From assembly GCA_024180945.1 (NCBI GenBank), contig JAKSGN010000043.1, positions 3,100,001 through 3,164,000 of the forward strand: 64,000 bases of DNA, read 5' to 3'. A program made the position numbers and the translations under genes. The notes under the pieces are model-generated. The model worked only from the letters and a program-made list of their open reading frames with translations. It was not told where the DNA came from and did no database searches. Origin of the DNA: Macrophomina tecta (taxonomy: Eukaryota > Ascomycota > Dothideomycetes > Botryosphaeriales > Botryosphaeriaceae). Positions 34,660 to 45,915 of this stretch are shown one piece after another. How positions within the stretch are numbered: the stretch's first letter is position 1; every line of letters starts with the position of its first letter.

Positions 34660-37334
34660 CTAAGCTCCACCCTTCTTGCGACGCTCTTCGGCGCGGGCCT
34701 GCCTGGCGGCCTTAACGAGAGGTGCAAGAGTAGCGAGAGGCTCAGCTGTTTGAATGAACGGGTGCTACAAGCTAGTCAGCGGTTGTGACGAGAAAAAGGA
34801 GTGCGGATGAAAGCCTTACGGTGAGCAGATCGTGTGCGCTCGCGCGCTTGTCAGGATCCACCTTCAGCGCGAACGCCAGGAAGTCCTTGAAGACTGGAGT
34901 AAGGTTGTGCTCTTCCTTGATTGTAGGTGTACCGTTTGTAGCAATCAGCCAGAGAGCGCGAAGAGGAGACTCGTTCAGATACGGAGGCTCTCCCTCGATC
35001 ATCTCGATGGCCATGATACCCAGTGACCAGATATCAACCTTGCGACCATATTCCTTGCGTGTAACAACCTCCGGAGCCATCCAATAAGGCGTGCCAACCA
35101 TTGTTGTCCTTTTGCGTTCGGATTCGTTGATCTGGGCGCAGAAACCGAAGTCGGTGAGCTTGATGTTGCCTTCCATCGAGAGAAGTATATTATCCGACTT
35201 GATATCGCGATGGATGACACCCTTGGAATGGAGGTGTTGGAGGCCGCAGAGAACCTAAAAGAAAGTCAGTGAAAGTCGTCAGCGAAAAGAAATTGGACGA
35301 CAACTCACCTCGCGAGAGACTGCAGCAATTTGCCCTTCGCTCATGATGTTGAAAGTCACAACATCGGTCAGCGAACCACCCTCCATATACTCCATTACGA
35401 CCCAGAGATCACCCTTGACCAAGAACGAATCCATGAAGTTAACGATGTTCCGGTGTTTGGATTCGCGCATGACCAGGATTTCATTGATGATGAGGTCTTT
35501 CTTGGGTTGCTGGTCCAGGTTCATCTGCTTAATGGCAACACAACGGTTGGTCCCGATCTGGTAGGCGGTGAAGACACCTCCGGAAGCACCCTGACCGATC
35601 TTCGTCAGGTTGCGGTACATTTTTGTGGGATCCTCGGGATTGCAAATCGCATTTAGTCTCTGAATGATATCGCTGGGCTGGGCGCTTGCACGCTGTCGCC
35701 TCTGCCCAGGGCGACCACCCGGAGGGGCAGGGCCCATGCGAGGCGCTTGAGTCGGAGGAGGCACATTGTTCGGATCCGTAGCCTGGGCGAACTGCTGTTG
35801 CGGATTCGGGGACTGATACGGATGCTGCTGGTAGTGACGCTGGCTTCGAGTCCTTTCGATCTGAGCTTGCTGGCGAGCGATTGACTGCTGGGCCTGTAGC
35901 ATTGCCTGCTCCTGCTGAGCCTGATATTGCTGGGTGGACCCCTGAGTAGGGGGCTGGCCATGGATCACGGGGCCTGCATCAGCGGTATTGGAGCGACTGC
36001 GTTGACCGTTGGGCTTAGCGTGAGCACTTTCATTGGCAGCTGGGGGAGCATACGCGACAGGTGAGTGATCCTCGGGAACACGGTCCATCCCAGCGGGCGC
36101 GGGAGGTGCTGGGCGCAGCGGCATGACCTTGGGCTGCTGCTGCTGAGCTTGCGGCGGCCTCGGGGCCGGGCGATGCGGAACCATATCGCCATTGATCTGC
36201 GGCGACGGGGCCTGCGGCACACCATGACCGGGGCGAGGGATTGGCGGCGGCGCGCGAGGATTTTCGAACGAGTCTTCGGCGTTGCGGGGAAACCGAGGGC
36301 TAACGGGGGGGCTCATCAACGGCGTCATGCCGCCGGCTTGTTGGTTGACGGCGGTGCTGCTCGGCTGGGCATGGCCCAGCTTGTCCCAGATGTGCTCGTC
36401 GGCGCGACCGCCCTGGCTCTCCTGGAAGAAGTTGACGACTTCGACGAGAGCCTCGGGGTGCTGGGTCTGGTCCTGCTCGGTGATGCCGTTCGCTTTGAGG
36501 ATGTTCTGCCATTCTCGCGGCAATCCCTGCAACAGACGTGTCAGTCGGGGTGGGCGTCATGCAATGCAGACAACTTACCGTGAACTCGCCTGTGTCGTTG
36601 TCGATCGACACATGGGTGACGTGGAGCGGGTTGGTTGGGGTACTGATGGTGGGTCGGCGCGGCGAGCCCACGAGGCCGCTCATGAAGCTGCTGAAGCCGG
36701 TCTTGGTCTTCTTGAGGGCATCGGGGCGGGTGAGCTTGGAGGGCTTTACCTCGCCGGAGAAGCGCTTGTGGTGGCCGTCGTCGGACTTGGGCGGGGTGAT
36801 GGTCTCCATCTTGCGACCCAGCGCTGCGAAGCTGGCCGACTGTCTGAGGCGCGGGGTGTTGAAGAAGCGGGCATCCGCCGTGTGGGCGTGTTGGGGCGGC
36901 GGGGGGCGCGAGGGCGAGTGCGAGGGCTGCTTGTTGGCCTTGCTCAGGCTGATGGCGTTGATGTTCTGGTACAGGCCCTGGGCGTCAAACGGCGACCCAA
37001 TGAGCTCGGCGGAGCTCTTCTCGGTGACGGAGCGGCGAGCCTGGCGCTGCTGGTGGGCGTACTGCGAGTCGTCGACGGCGCTCTGCTGGCGCTCAAGCGA
37101 GGAGCTGGACGAGGAGGGGAAGTCGCCCGTGGGGCTGCGCTGGTTGGCGTGGCCGAGCGAGTGGAAGTGCGGGTAGGTCGGGGCGGAGGGGGCGCGGCGC
37201 AGCGAGCGGTGCGAGTTGTAGGCAACGGGCGGCGGGGCCTTCTTGGTGAGACGGCGGTGTTCGCGATGAGTCGGGTGGTGGTGGTGCTGGTGGTGCTGCT
37301 GCTGCTGCGAGCTGCTGGACGGGAGGTGCTCCAT
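34660..37334 (-). CDS. p21-activated (PAK/Cla4-type) serine/threonine kinase
   Basis: Effector kinase of Cdc42/Rac in polarity, septation and hyphal growth. Four exons: 37334-36579, 36526-35309, 35254-34820 and 34764-34660; 837 residues. The N-terminus is Gln/His/Ser-rich. The CRIB motif at about 230-258 ([30 protein letters not shown]) is split by intron 1. A long Pro/Gln-rich linker with PPPIPRP and RPAPRPP SH3-type sites follows. The kinase domain occupies about 555-805: [33 protein letters not shown] and [11 protein letters not shown], all catalytic residues intact. No PH domain was seen upstream, unlike classic Cla4. The CRIB neighbourhood ([17 protein letters not shown]) still looks Cla4-like. 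Confidence 0.93.
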
Positions 37335-37812
37335 GGCGGATGGCGGCCGGGGCAGCGCGCCGGTGTCCTTTCTTTGACGGGCAGTGCAGGCTCTCGCGAG
37401 CGCCGTTTGCCAGGCCGGGGGGGGCTCACGCGCTGACGGAACCCAAGCCGCTGGGGAGCGTTACCTCGAACCTGCAGCGGGGCGGGATGCGGGCAATATA
37501 CACGATCTTGCACAGCGCAACGGCAGCGGGCGACAGAGAGAGAGGCGTCGCTGGCGATAGTCGCTCACAAGATGGAGACGTCCGCACGACCAGCCCACAC
37601 CCTACCGCCGTGCACGCACGGAGCCCCCAAACGCGTCAAGGTCAAGCACTCGGCAAGGGCACCGTGGGCTCGGGTTCGGGCAGGCTGTCTATTTACGGCG
37701 GCGCTGGTGCTCCGCCGGCGGCAGCGAGCCGGGCAGCGCTGGGCTGGTCTGTACATACCCACCTCCACTGCGCTGCACTGCACATCCAGCCTGCCAGCCA
37801 GCCGCCCGCCAT

Positions 37813-37853
37813 CTGCCTGCCTGCCTGCCAGCCTGCCAGCCTGCCAGCCTGCC
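37813..37853. repeat. CTGC-type microsatellite
   Basis: CTGC tetranucleotides pass into CCAGCCTG repeats, upstream of the PAK kinase gene. Confidence 0.8.
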
Positions 37854-38295
37854 GCCGCCCCCAGCCCCAGCCCAGCCCAGCCCCCGTCTGCCTGGCCAGC
37901 CGCGCGCGACGGACGGCTGCGCAGAGCCAGGCCGGCAGCGCAGGTGCAGCAGCCCAGCCAGCGCGCCCGTGTCCGCCGCTCTCAAGCTGCCCGCTGCCCT
38001 CTGCTCCCTGTCCTTCGCTCTGCGTGCCCTGCCCGCGCTGTGCCGACGCCAGTGCTCGCCCTTACTGCTAGCCGCCTCCCGCGCAACCCTGGCGCGTCTC
38101 CAGCAGGCGTTTCAGACAGTCCTCCCTAATCTCTGCCCGGCCATGAAACCGCCGCAAGGATAACCTGCCATTGCGGGTGGTGATTGTGTCGACTGCATGA
38201 GCGTTGCGCGCGCGAGTAATGTTGCCGGGCGAAAAGGAGAGCGACGGACGGCGTTTACCCGCCGCCCTCTGCCTCTCTGCCCCTCCGCCTCCGCC

Positions 38296-38325
38296 TCTGC
38301 TCTGCTCTGCTCTGCTCTGCTCTGC
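38296..38325. repeat. (TCTGC)6 microsatellite
   Basis: Six perfect TCTGC units in the upstream region of the PAK kinase gene. Confidence 0.85.
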
Positions 38326-41244
38326 TCCGATCCGAGGCACTCTGCCCGGCCGTTCTCGTCGCCCGGGGCCCCCCGTCCTGCAGCACGCTCCGTCGCTCTG
38401 CCTCGCGCGGTGTCGGGGGGGCCGCGCAATAATAAAGTTGCTGGTGTGTGCGGCGGAAACAGATTGCTGCCCACGTGTGGTGCTGCTGGAGGATCCTGGG
38501 ATCACCGCCGAGCGCGGCACCATCCATACTCCCAGGCGCGCTCGGTCGCCGCGGCGCGATCGGATCGACACCTTCTTTTCCAACGCTCCCCTCTAACCAG
38601 CGGCCTGGACGGGCGGGCACCGCCCTGATCGTCGCCCTCCACCATATCTCTCGCGGATCCGCTCTCTGTACACGAACTCCATTATTTCCGGCCCAAGAAC
38701 GAGCCCCAGCGCCCACGGGCCCGAGGCCAGCTCGCTGCACTTTCGGTGCCTCGTCGCATCCTGAAATAATCTGCAGCCTCGTCTGGACGCGGCAGCATCG
38801 CACAAGAAAATTTGACGGAATCCGCATCCTTGTCCTTTCGATCTCGACCGGGCGGCCCCATGAGAACCGTCGGCAATACCCACCACCACGATCGGCCCAC
38901 TCCAATCCGTCCTCCGTGTCCGCGGCTTCTGGAAAGTGGCCAGACGCTTTGCTGAAGCGAGATGAGCCTCCGCTCTCTCCCAGACCAGCCACGATCAGCC
39001 AAGCCGCAATATCAACTCCCTGCCCGGCCCATAAATGCACCTTCAAGCCAAGACTGACCGTCCGACGTCCATGGCGAAACCCTCCCTCTCCACCGCTTGC
39101 CAAGTTCCAGCTCGATCACAGCTGAGAAGGAGGCGCCGTCGCCTACCGTCAGCACACTCTCATGACAACCATGACCGCGGTCGCCGCCGACCGACATTGG
39201 GCGAGCAGGCAGGCAGCTGGCTAAGACAGGCGGAGTTGCATCCTTCATGCTGCAGTCCCTGCACGGGTTCGCAAGCCACCCAGTCGGCCGAGGCTGGGGA
39301 TTCCTTGCCTCTAACGCACGTCATTGCCGACGCACAGCGCTGTTTCCCACCGCCAGCGCTCTACATGAAGATCCTCTTATCAAACTGAGAGAAGAAGCAG
39401 ACAGCCACAATGGCCAAGCGCTGGACCAACGCCCCCCTCTACCACCAACGGCCCGGTCCGCGGACCATGCAGGCGCACCGTCGCCGCTGAGGATAGCCAC
39501 CGGCCGTTAGGTGCATGCCGCGGGTTGCGGCCCAATCAACCTGTCATGGTCACAGCGGGAGCCAGTTGCACGCCTCCCTACGGCATCCAGGGCTGCGGGA
39601 GACCGTTGCCCCTCGTGCCCCTCATTCCACGCCTTACTCGGTTCTACGTCAGTTGCACCCATTAGGTCGTGATCTGATTTCCATCATCTCAAATCATTGT
39701 GGTTCCGTATGTCACCCATGACCGCTCTAAATGACTAAGCTTCTGGTTTACACTTTTTCTTCACAGCCTATCTGTACTTCGCCGAGTCTGCTCGGGTTCA
39801 CGACTCATGATGATACGTTGGTTTCGGGGGCCAACTGTATGTTCAAGAAAAAGCCTCGGCGGCGTCCCTATTGACAACCTAGCGACGCTGGACGCATAAA
39901 CGGCACACCGTTCCTGCAGACATGGTGAATGTCAGACCACGGCGCGTGGACTTCGCCCGCAATGCTTTTTCGGCGCCAGGTCTCGGAATTCAGATATGCA
40001 GCGGCAGCTTGCCCACACTCCCCTCCTCCTGAAACGGCATATGCAGGAACAAGCAAGCCACGTTCTGCGAGCAGTTAGAGCGTCAGCTTTTAGTACGGTG
40101 GTGTATAGTAAATCCGCAGAAAGCAGTGGCTCATGCATTTGTGCATTTCCCTCGAGGCGCATGTTGTCCGCAGCTCCACTCTGCGAGCTGCTCGACGCCT
40201 CTACGTATGCAGACGGCGCTGCCGGTCTCATGGACTTACTACTTCAACTTATCGACCGCGTATAAAAGGCCTTAGATGTCGCGCCGCTACAGAGGATGGG
40301 CATGCACGAGTGCTTGCCATTGATTGACGTTCTCTTATCGTCACGAAGTCGATGGTCGTCCTCCCCGCTGCCGGAGCAATTCATTCTATACAGTGCAAGA
40401 TCTCCGTTGCTTCCTACCCGTCGGAAGGAATTCCTATCGCTAAAGGCGTGCTGTGTTGATCTTTGGTGTAGGCTTGGGATGACGCTCGCCCTCATTGGCA
40501 CCGGCCCGGGTTGAACGCATTCGAGTGGAGACTCTGCGGAACGGCCACCCTACCGCTGGCCTCTTTTGACTTACTCGTGCAGTGAGGTGTAAGGGTGCCT
40601 TTTTACAGAGCAGAGCGATAGCGACCAAACGGTGAAAACTGAGCCGAAGCAAACGTCGTGGTAACCCTTCTACGGCCCGCACCATGTATTTCCATTTGGG
40701 TAGTTACATCAAGACTTTCATGCCCCCTTTTTTCTACCTTTTTTGCTTACTGTTGCATGGAATCCCTAGACTTGGAGCATGCTGGTGACGTTGTGTCACG
40801 TTTGCGTGTCTTGTCCCGCCGCTCTCGTGGGTGTTTGCACTTAGAACCAGGCATGGCCTAGGCCGAGACACTTTATTACGTAGCCTCAAGCACATTCCTG
40901 AAATAACGTGTTTGCGATCGGTACCTTCGCGCCTTATGTGTATGTACCGCACTTACCACTGGAATTGAGATTGCAGCACCCCTCGATCATGAACCAGGAA
41001 CTAACAGCCGCACCAACACACCTCTCCTGGGAGAGTCTTGTCTTGTAGAGTCCAGCCGCTGCCGTGCGCTCAGCGCCACTTTTCTATTAGCAAGGCACGC
41101 AGATTGCGGCCCGTGAGCGAGGCAGTGAAATCTAATCCGCATCAATATCGCTTTCCAGCGGGGCTTAGATAGCGGCGGGTTTCTCGAATTGCAGGTCTGA
41201 AGAAGCATGCGCAACACAGGACGTCGTATTTGGGTGTATCTGTC

Positions 41245-41267
41245 TTTTTTTTTTTTTTTTTTTTTTT
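41245..41267. repeat. Homopolymer of 23 T
   Basis: An uninterrupted T run in the gene-poor region. No mobile-element features beside it. Confidence 0.8.
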
Positions 41268-43753
41268 GGCATAACCTCACTAGTTTTCCTTCTCGTCTGT
41301 TTCCGCCCTTGTGGCCCGTCCACTTTTGCGGCTCGGTAACGGAAACGCGGAGCACAAGATCTTTGCATGGGGGGCATATCTTGCCCCTCCATTACAAATT
41401 TTACCGTCCTTGTTCTTGCTATCCGCTGGATCATACGAATACTCAAATTCGGGGTTCGTGGCCGTAGTATATCCCGGCACGGACGCCTTTCGCTGGTGTT
41501 TCCAAAAATAGTGGCCCGAGCCGTGCAGCTGACTAGGTCGTATTGGCTCTTACAACGCCGGTTGTCAACGGGAGTGACTGTATATACCTGTGAACGTCGG
41601 GGTGGTTGGTGGGCAGGAACTGGCCGCTTGGTGCGTATCGACAATATCTGGTGCCTCTGTACTTCGCTAGCCACCAAACAACCATCACATCTCTATTCGT
41701 TTCATACCCGCACTCTTCTGCGACGGCTAGAGGCTTTTAATAGAAACTGGAGTGCTTCTACGCTTGGCAATGACGTAATAAGCCGCCGAAAACGCCCGTT
41801 GTTATGGTCCTCATACTTAACAGATACGTTGTCTCCGGCATTACGGTCGTGTTAATGGCTAATGCTGGAGATATACAAGATCCGAGTGCGCTCTAGCCAA
41901 TGTTCTGACTTGAAATGACAAAAGAAGAGGGTATTGGACCGGCTAATGCTGTGAAAGGAAATGCCGCCAAGACCATCGCCAGCTGCAGGAAGATACTCCA
42001 AAAGTATTTTGATGGAGCGCTTTCACCTAGTCTGAGGGTAGGCGCATATTCTGTCTGCGACTATTCACATCACCGCACAAGATCAAAAGACAAATGCCCC
42101 AAGCACTGCTCCGGAAGATAGACTTAGCCATGAATTTTCTGGAGGACGTGACCGCTGGGTGATCTTATCCTTGTGCCATGCACAAGTGATCTCCTGAGTG
42201 GAGCCGGTTCTGTATGTAAAACAATAGCACTCTGCTATGGCAGGTTGCCAAATACTCGACATCGTGTTATTTTTATTACCGCCTCCCGGAAGCACCGGAG
42301 GCTCCTTGGAGGTATACCATCTGCGGATATATCGACGTACGCCGCCGCGAGTGGCGTTGTCGCTACAGCTCAACCGAGAGTTCAGGCCACCACAGAGATC
42401 GACACGACAACGCCCAAGCGCTCAAAAAGTCTTGAGGCATTATACTTTCGCTTGTCTCGCCCAACGGCCAGGGGGAAAATGCTCTAGCGGTGTTGTCGGA
42501 CTGCAATGCCCGTGCGGAGAAGACAGGAGCATGTCAAAAACAGAGCATGGCGCAGAAAGAGCCATTGCACATTCGCGTCCAGTTCAGGTAGCTGCTGAAC
42601 GCTGCGCGAACAAGGCAAAGTGAGATCGAGTACCCTGGTCGCCCGTCCGCACTCCTCCCGGCCGATGGAAATTGCCAGGACAGCAGAGGAGCAACGACCA
42701 AAGCCTCGGGGCAGGGGGGTCAGGACCCCGGCTCCTTCGCCGTATAAACTTGGATCGGGCCTTCACAGGCAATATTGGGGGGTTGTGGCCTGACCAATCA
42801 GGTGATGCGCCGGGAGACATTCGTTGCCTTGTCGCGCTGGCATGGGAAGCTCTATAGGGGAAGACGTTCGAGGAACACATGCATAGGTCCAGAAGAGGTA
42901 TAGTACAGGTATGCGAGGTCAAACGTAGGAAGACGAAGAGGCAGTGTCGCCAGCGGCGCGGCGAAATGCGAGGCACTGCTCGCGGTCTGAGGCTGAGCAA
43001 GCGCACACGCATGCCCCTCGAACGGGAAACTTTAATGGGAGCATCACGAAGTTTGAACGTCTGAAGACCGGAAGGAGTTGCCAATATCTTGTCGATTGCT
43101 TGTGAATTTGGCGCAGCATTTGGTTGAGATCTGAGTGTCCTACCAGTCAGCACATGTCAAATCGCCCAGACCCCCGGCAAATTTCTGCTCCGAGAGCCCA
43201 AGGAGAGACATGATGAGCAATGGTCCAGCTCCGGTGACTGCCCGGGCAGGAGCAGCTGAGTGGGTTGGCAGTCCGAGCGGCCGGCGGCCTCAAGCGACAT
43301 CACGGTTATCTGCACCACCAAGGCAACCTTCAGGATAATATCGCCTGGCGCTTGCGATTCCTTCCTCTTGGTGCGTTTAGGTCATTTCAGTTGCATCGAC
43401 TACCGTTCAAGAGCGTTTAGCAGCCCAGAAGGGACTCGCAGAGGCGAGCGGGATGAGATTCAGGACTCGCCGGACTTGAAGCCATCATTAAGAGGGCGCA
43501 TCTTACTTGGGCAGTGACTTGATCTACTGTGGGACTAACGCGAAATCAATCGGGCCAACGCGGTGGCCGACGAGAGCGAAAGGATGGTGTTGAGCGATGG
43601 ATCCCTGCATGGCGTCATTTGCTCCGGACCTGGCGGGGCAGAATTTCTCGAACCTCTCCGCCGTGGATGCCAGCCCAACTGCGCCCTCTCTGCCGTGGCC
43701 TTCTCCTCCCTCTCCGCACCACCCGCTCCGTGTTCCTGCCCTCGAAGAGAATC

Positions 43754-44836
43754 ATGACCAACGTTGCTACCTCCTACGCGGGTAAATCCCACCTCGCCCA
43801 GCCGCAGCTCCTTCACACGGGCTTTCGTCTCCCCTCTCCGCCTCCGCGCTGACAGCTCTGTGCTCCGCCAGACCCCGTCCACATCGCTGTCATCGGCGGC
43901 ACCGGCCTGCAATCGCTGCCCAACTTCACTCTCGCCGCGACCCTCGACGTCAGCACGCCGTGGGGCCAGCCCTCCTCGCCCATCTCCATCCTCCACCACC
44001 CGTCCCCGACCACCGGCGAGCCCATCCCCGTCGCCTTCCTGTCGCGCCATGGCCTGAACCACGAGCTCGCGCCGCACGAGGTGCCCAACCGCGCCAACAT
44101 TGCCGCCCTCCGCAGTATCGGCGTGCGCACCATCGTCGCCTTCAGCGCCGTCGGCAGCCTGCAGGAGGAGGTCCGCCCGCGCGACTTCGTGGTGCCCGAT
44201 CAGATTATCGACCGCACCAAGGGGATCCGCCCCTTCACCTTCTTCGAGGGCGGCATGGTCGGCCACGTCGGTTTCGGCGACCCCTTTGACGAGGGCATTG
44301 CAAAGGTTGTGAGGAAGTGCGGCCACAGTTTGGAAGGCGAGGGCGTCACGCTGCACGACCGCGGCACGCTGATCTGCATGGGTACGTGCTGTGCATCCTC
44401 TGTGCCGTGAAGGACCGCCCTACTGATGCGACCCGTAGAGGGCCCCCAATTCTCCACCCGCGCTGAGTCGAACCTGTACCGGAGCTGGGGCGGCACCGTC
44501 ATCAACATGTCTGCCCTGCCCGAGGCTAAGCTTGCTCGCGAGGCCGAGATCGCATACCAGATGATTTGCATGGCTACTGACTACGATTGCTGGCACACTA
44601 CCGAGGATGTTAACGTCGAGATGGTCATGGGTCATATGAAGGCCAACAGTGAGAACGCGCGCCGCTTCATCGGCGCTGTTTTGGATGCTCTGAGCGCACA
44701 AGAGCACAGTGACTTGGTCCTGGCCAAGCACCTGGAGAGCCAGTCCAAGTTCTCGGGCAGCATCACCAAGCCCGAGGGCAGGAAGCAGGAGGCTGTGGAG
44801 AAGCTGAGCTGGTTGTTCCCTGGTTACTTCAGTTGA
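43754..44836 (+). CDS. S-methyl-5'-thioadenosine phosphorylase
   Basis: Cleaves methylthioadenosine with phosphate to adenine and methylthioribose-1-phosphate in methionine salvage. Three exons: 43754-43781, 43872-44381 and 44439-44836; 311 residues, normal for the family. The phosphate-binding start is IAVIGGTGLQSLP. SRHGLNHELAPHEVPNRANI, AFSAVGSLQEE, DQIIDRT and the purine-site block MEGPQFSTRAESNLYRSWGG, INMSALPEAKLAREAEIAY, MATDYDCWH are all present. The nine-codon first exon was fixed by the frame of the conserved second exon. This is the ScMeu1/MTAP family; nothing missing was noted. Confidence 0.96.
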
Positions 44837-45915
44837 TTGTAGTAGAAGGGTTTGGTAAGTTTTGAGCACCCAGCTTTAGGGCGGAGATATCATTCTATAG
44901 ACCATAGAGCTGTCTTTGATGTATACGCGGGTGCGCGTTCAACATAGCATTACTCAAGCCTTCGCTGACGTAAATGTCAGACCGTCCCGACGCTGTGTTG
45001 ATGCGCATCGGTCATTGGTCATTTCCCATGAATTTGGATGATCATTGACTCGGCGCTCTACTCTGTGGACGCATCTTCGCAGTGATCGTACAGCGACCAA
45101 CACACCGCACGGTGGACGCGGAACATTCCATGAATAACTAAACTTTGAATCCCGTATGACGACTCGTCCGACCACGCTACGGCCCGCGTCCATAGACTTG
45201 AAGCTTGCGCCACTCGGTTCCCCGGCCATTCTGCGCCACCTCGATGGTGGCGTGCACTTCCCAGATGAAAATTCGCCGTGCGCGTCGAACTTCGAACGTA
45301 GTGAAAAAAGCCTCCTCGCTCTCACGTCAAGCCGCATCCCGCTTGCGCCCAGCCACTGGCCATGGGGCTTTTGCGAGGCCTCGACCGACGGCACTGGAAC
45401 AGATTCGCATGATAAATCCTTGTTGAATGAGTGTCCCACACGCCAGCCTCGGGAGCCCCATATCACGACGTGTGGAGCGGCGTATAGCTGCGCGGTCGAG
45501 GAGAGAGAAATCGGCATGGGCTTTCCTTTCGGGCAGCGGCTTACGCCATGGTGAAAGCGTATCCAGATGACGAGGGTGGCTGCACGCCAGTCTGCCGCTA
45601 GCTCAAGCCTGCGAGCGTGGCGGATGATGAGCTGTGGTTTGCGGGGTTACTTCCCCTTACCCAGTGGGACACGAATCCCCACACAGGGGGCATATCCGTG
45701 ACTTCAGGTCCGATCAAATCAATCAACCGCGAGCGTAGGTCAGATTTTGTCGATGAACAATCACATTTCAAAGAATGGGTATCTGATCGTAATTCCTAGT
45801 TATTAATTCCCGTCCTCCATCCTGCTCCGAATCGTTGGAACACCCAGTGCCATTACTGCCACGTCCTTCGTCAACTGCACGAAGAAGCTGAAGAAGGTCG
45901 TGCTCCCGGCATGCC
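44837..45915. other. Convergent 3' intergenic region
   Basis: About 1.08 kb between the MTAP stop (+) and the lipid phosphatase stop (-). Two overlapping antisense ORFs (44954-45517 - and 45156-45554 +) shadow each other and match no family. No repeat seen. Confidence 0.4.

Larger units (their letters stand above)
37335..43753. other. 6.4-kb gene-poor region
   Basis: The first ~1.3 kb upstream of the kinase is GC-rich with microsatellites and is probably its promoter and leader. The remainder is near 50% GC with short ORFs in all frames. A 282-codon minus-strand ORF at 38255-39103 has Trp/Gly/Arg-rich composition typical of chance. A short coding-like stretch at 41915-42040 (+), MTKEEGIGPANAVKGNAAKT, has no partner exon. 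A TATAAAAG lies near 40261. No transposon or RNA gene was identified. Confidence 0.4.

Noticed and set aside
36282..37436. 384-codon plus-strand ORF
   Set aside because: Antisense to the CRIB and N-terminal part of the PAK kinase.
38255..39103. 282-codon minus-strand ORF
   Set aside because: Gly/Arg/Trp-rich, overlapped by similar plus-strand ORFs in GC-rich DNA; no domain or initiation context.
33186..41267. Poly-A and poly-T runs as 3' ends of LINE or SINE insertions
   Set aside because: No target duplications, reverse transcriptase or tRNA-like heads were seen next to the runs.
44954..45554. Overlapping 187-codon (-) and 132-codon (+) ORFs
   Set aside because: Mutual antisense shadows between convergent genes with no recognisable motif.
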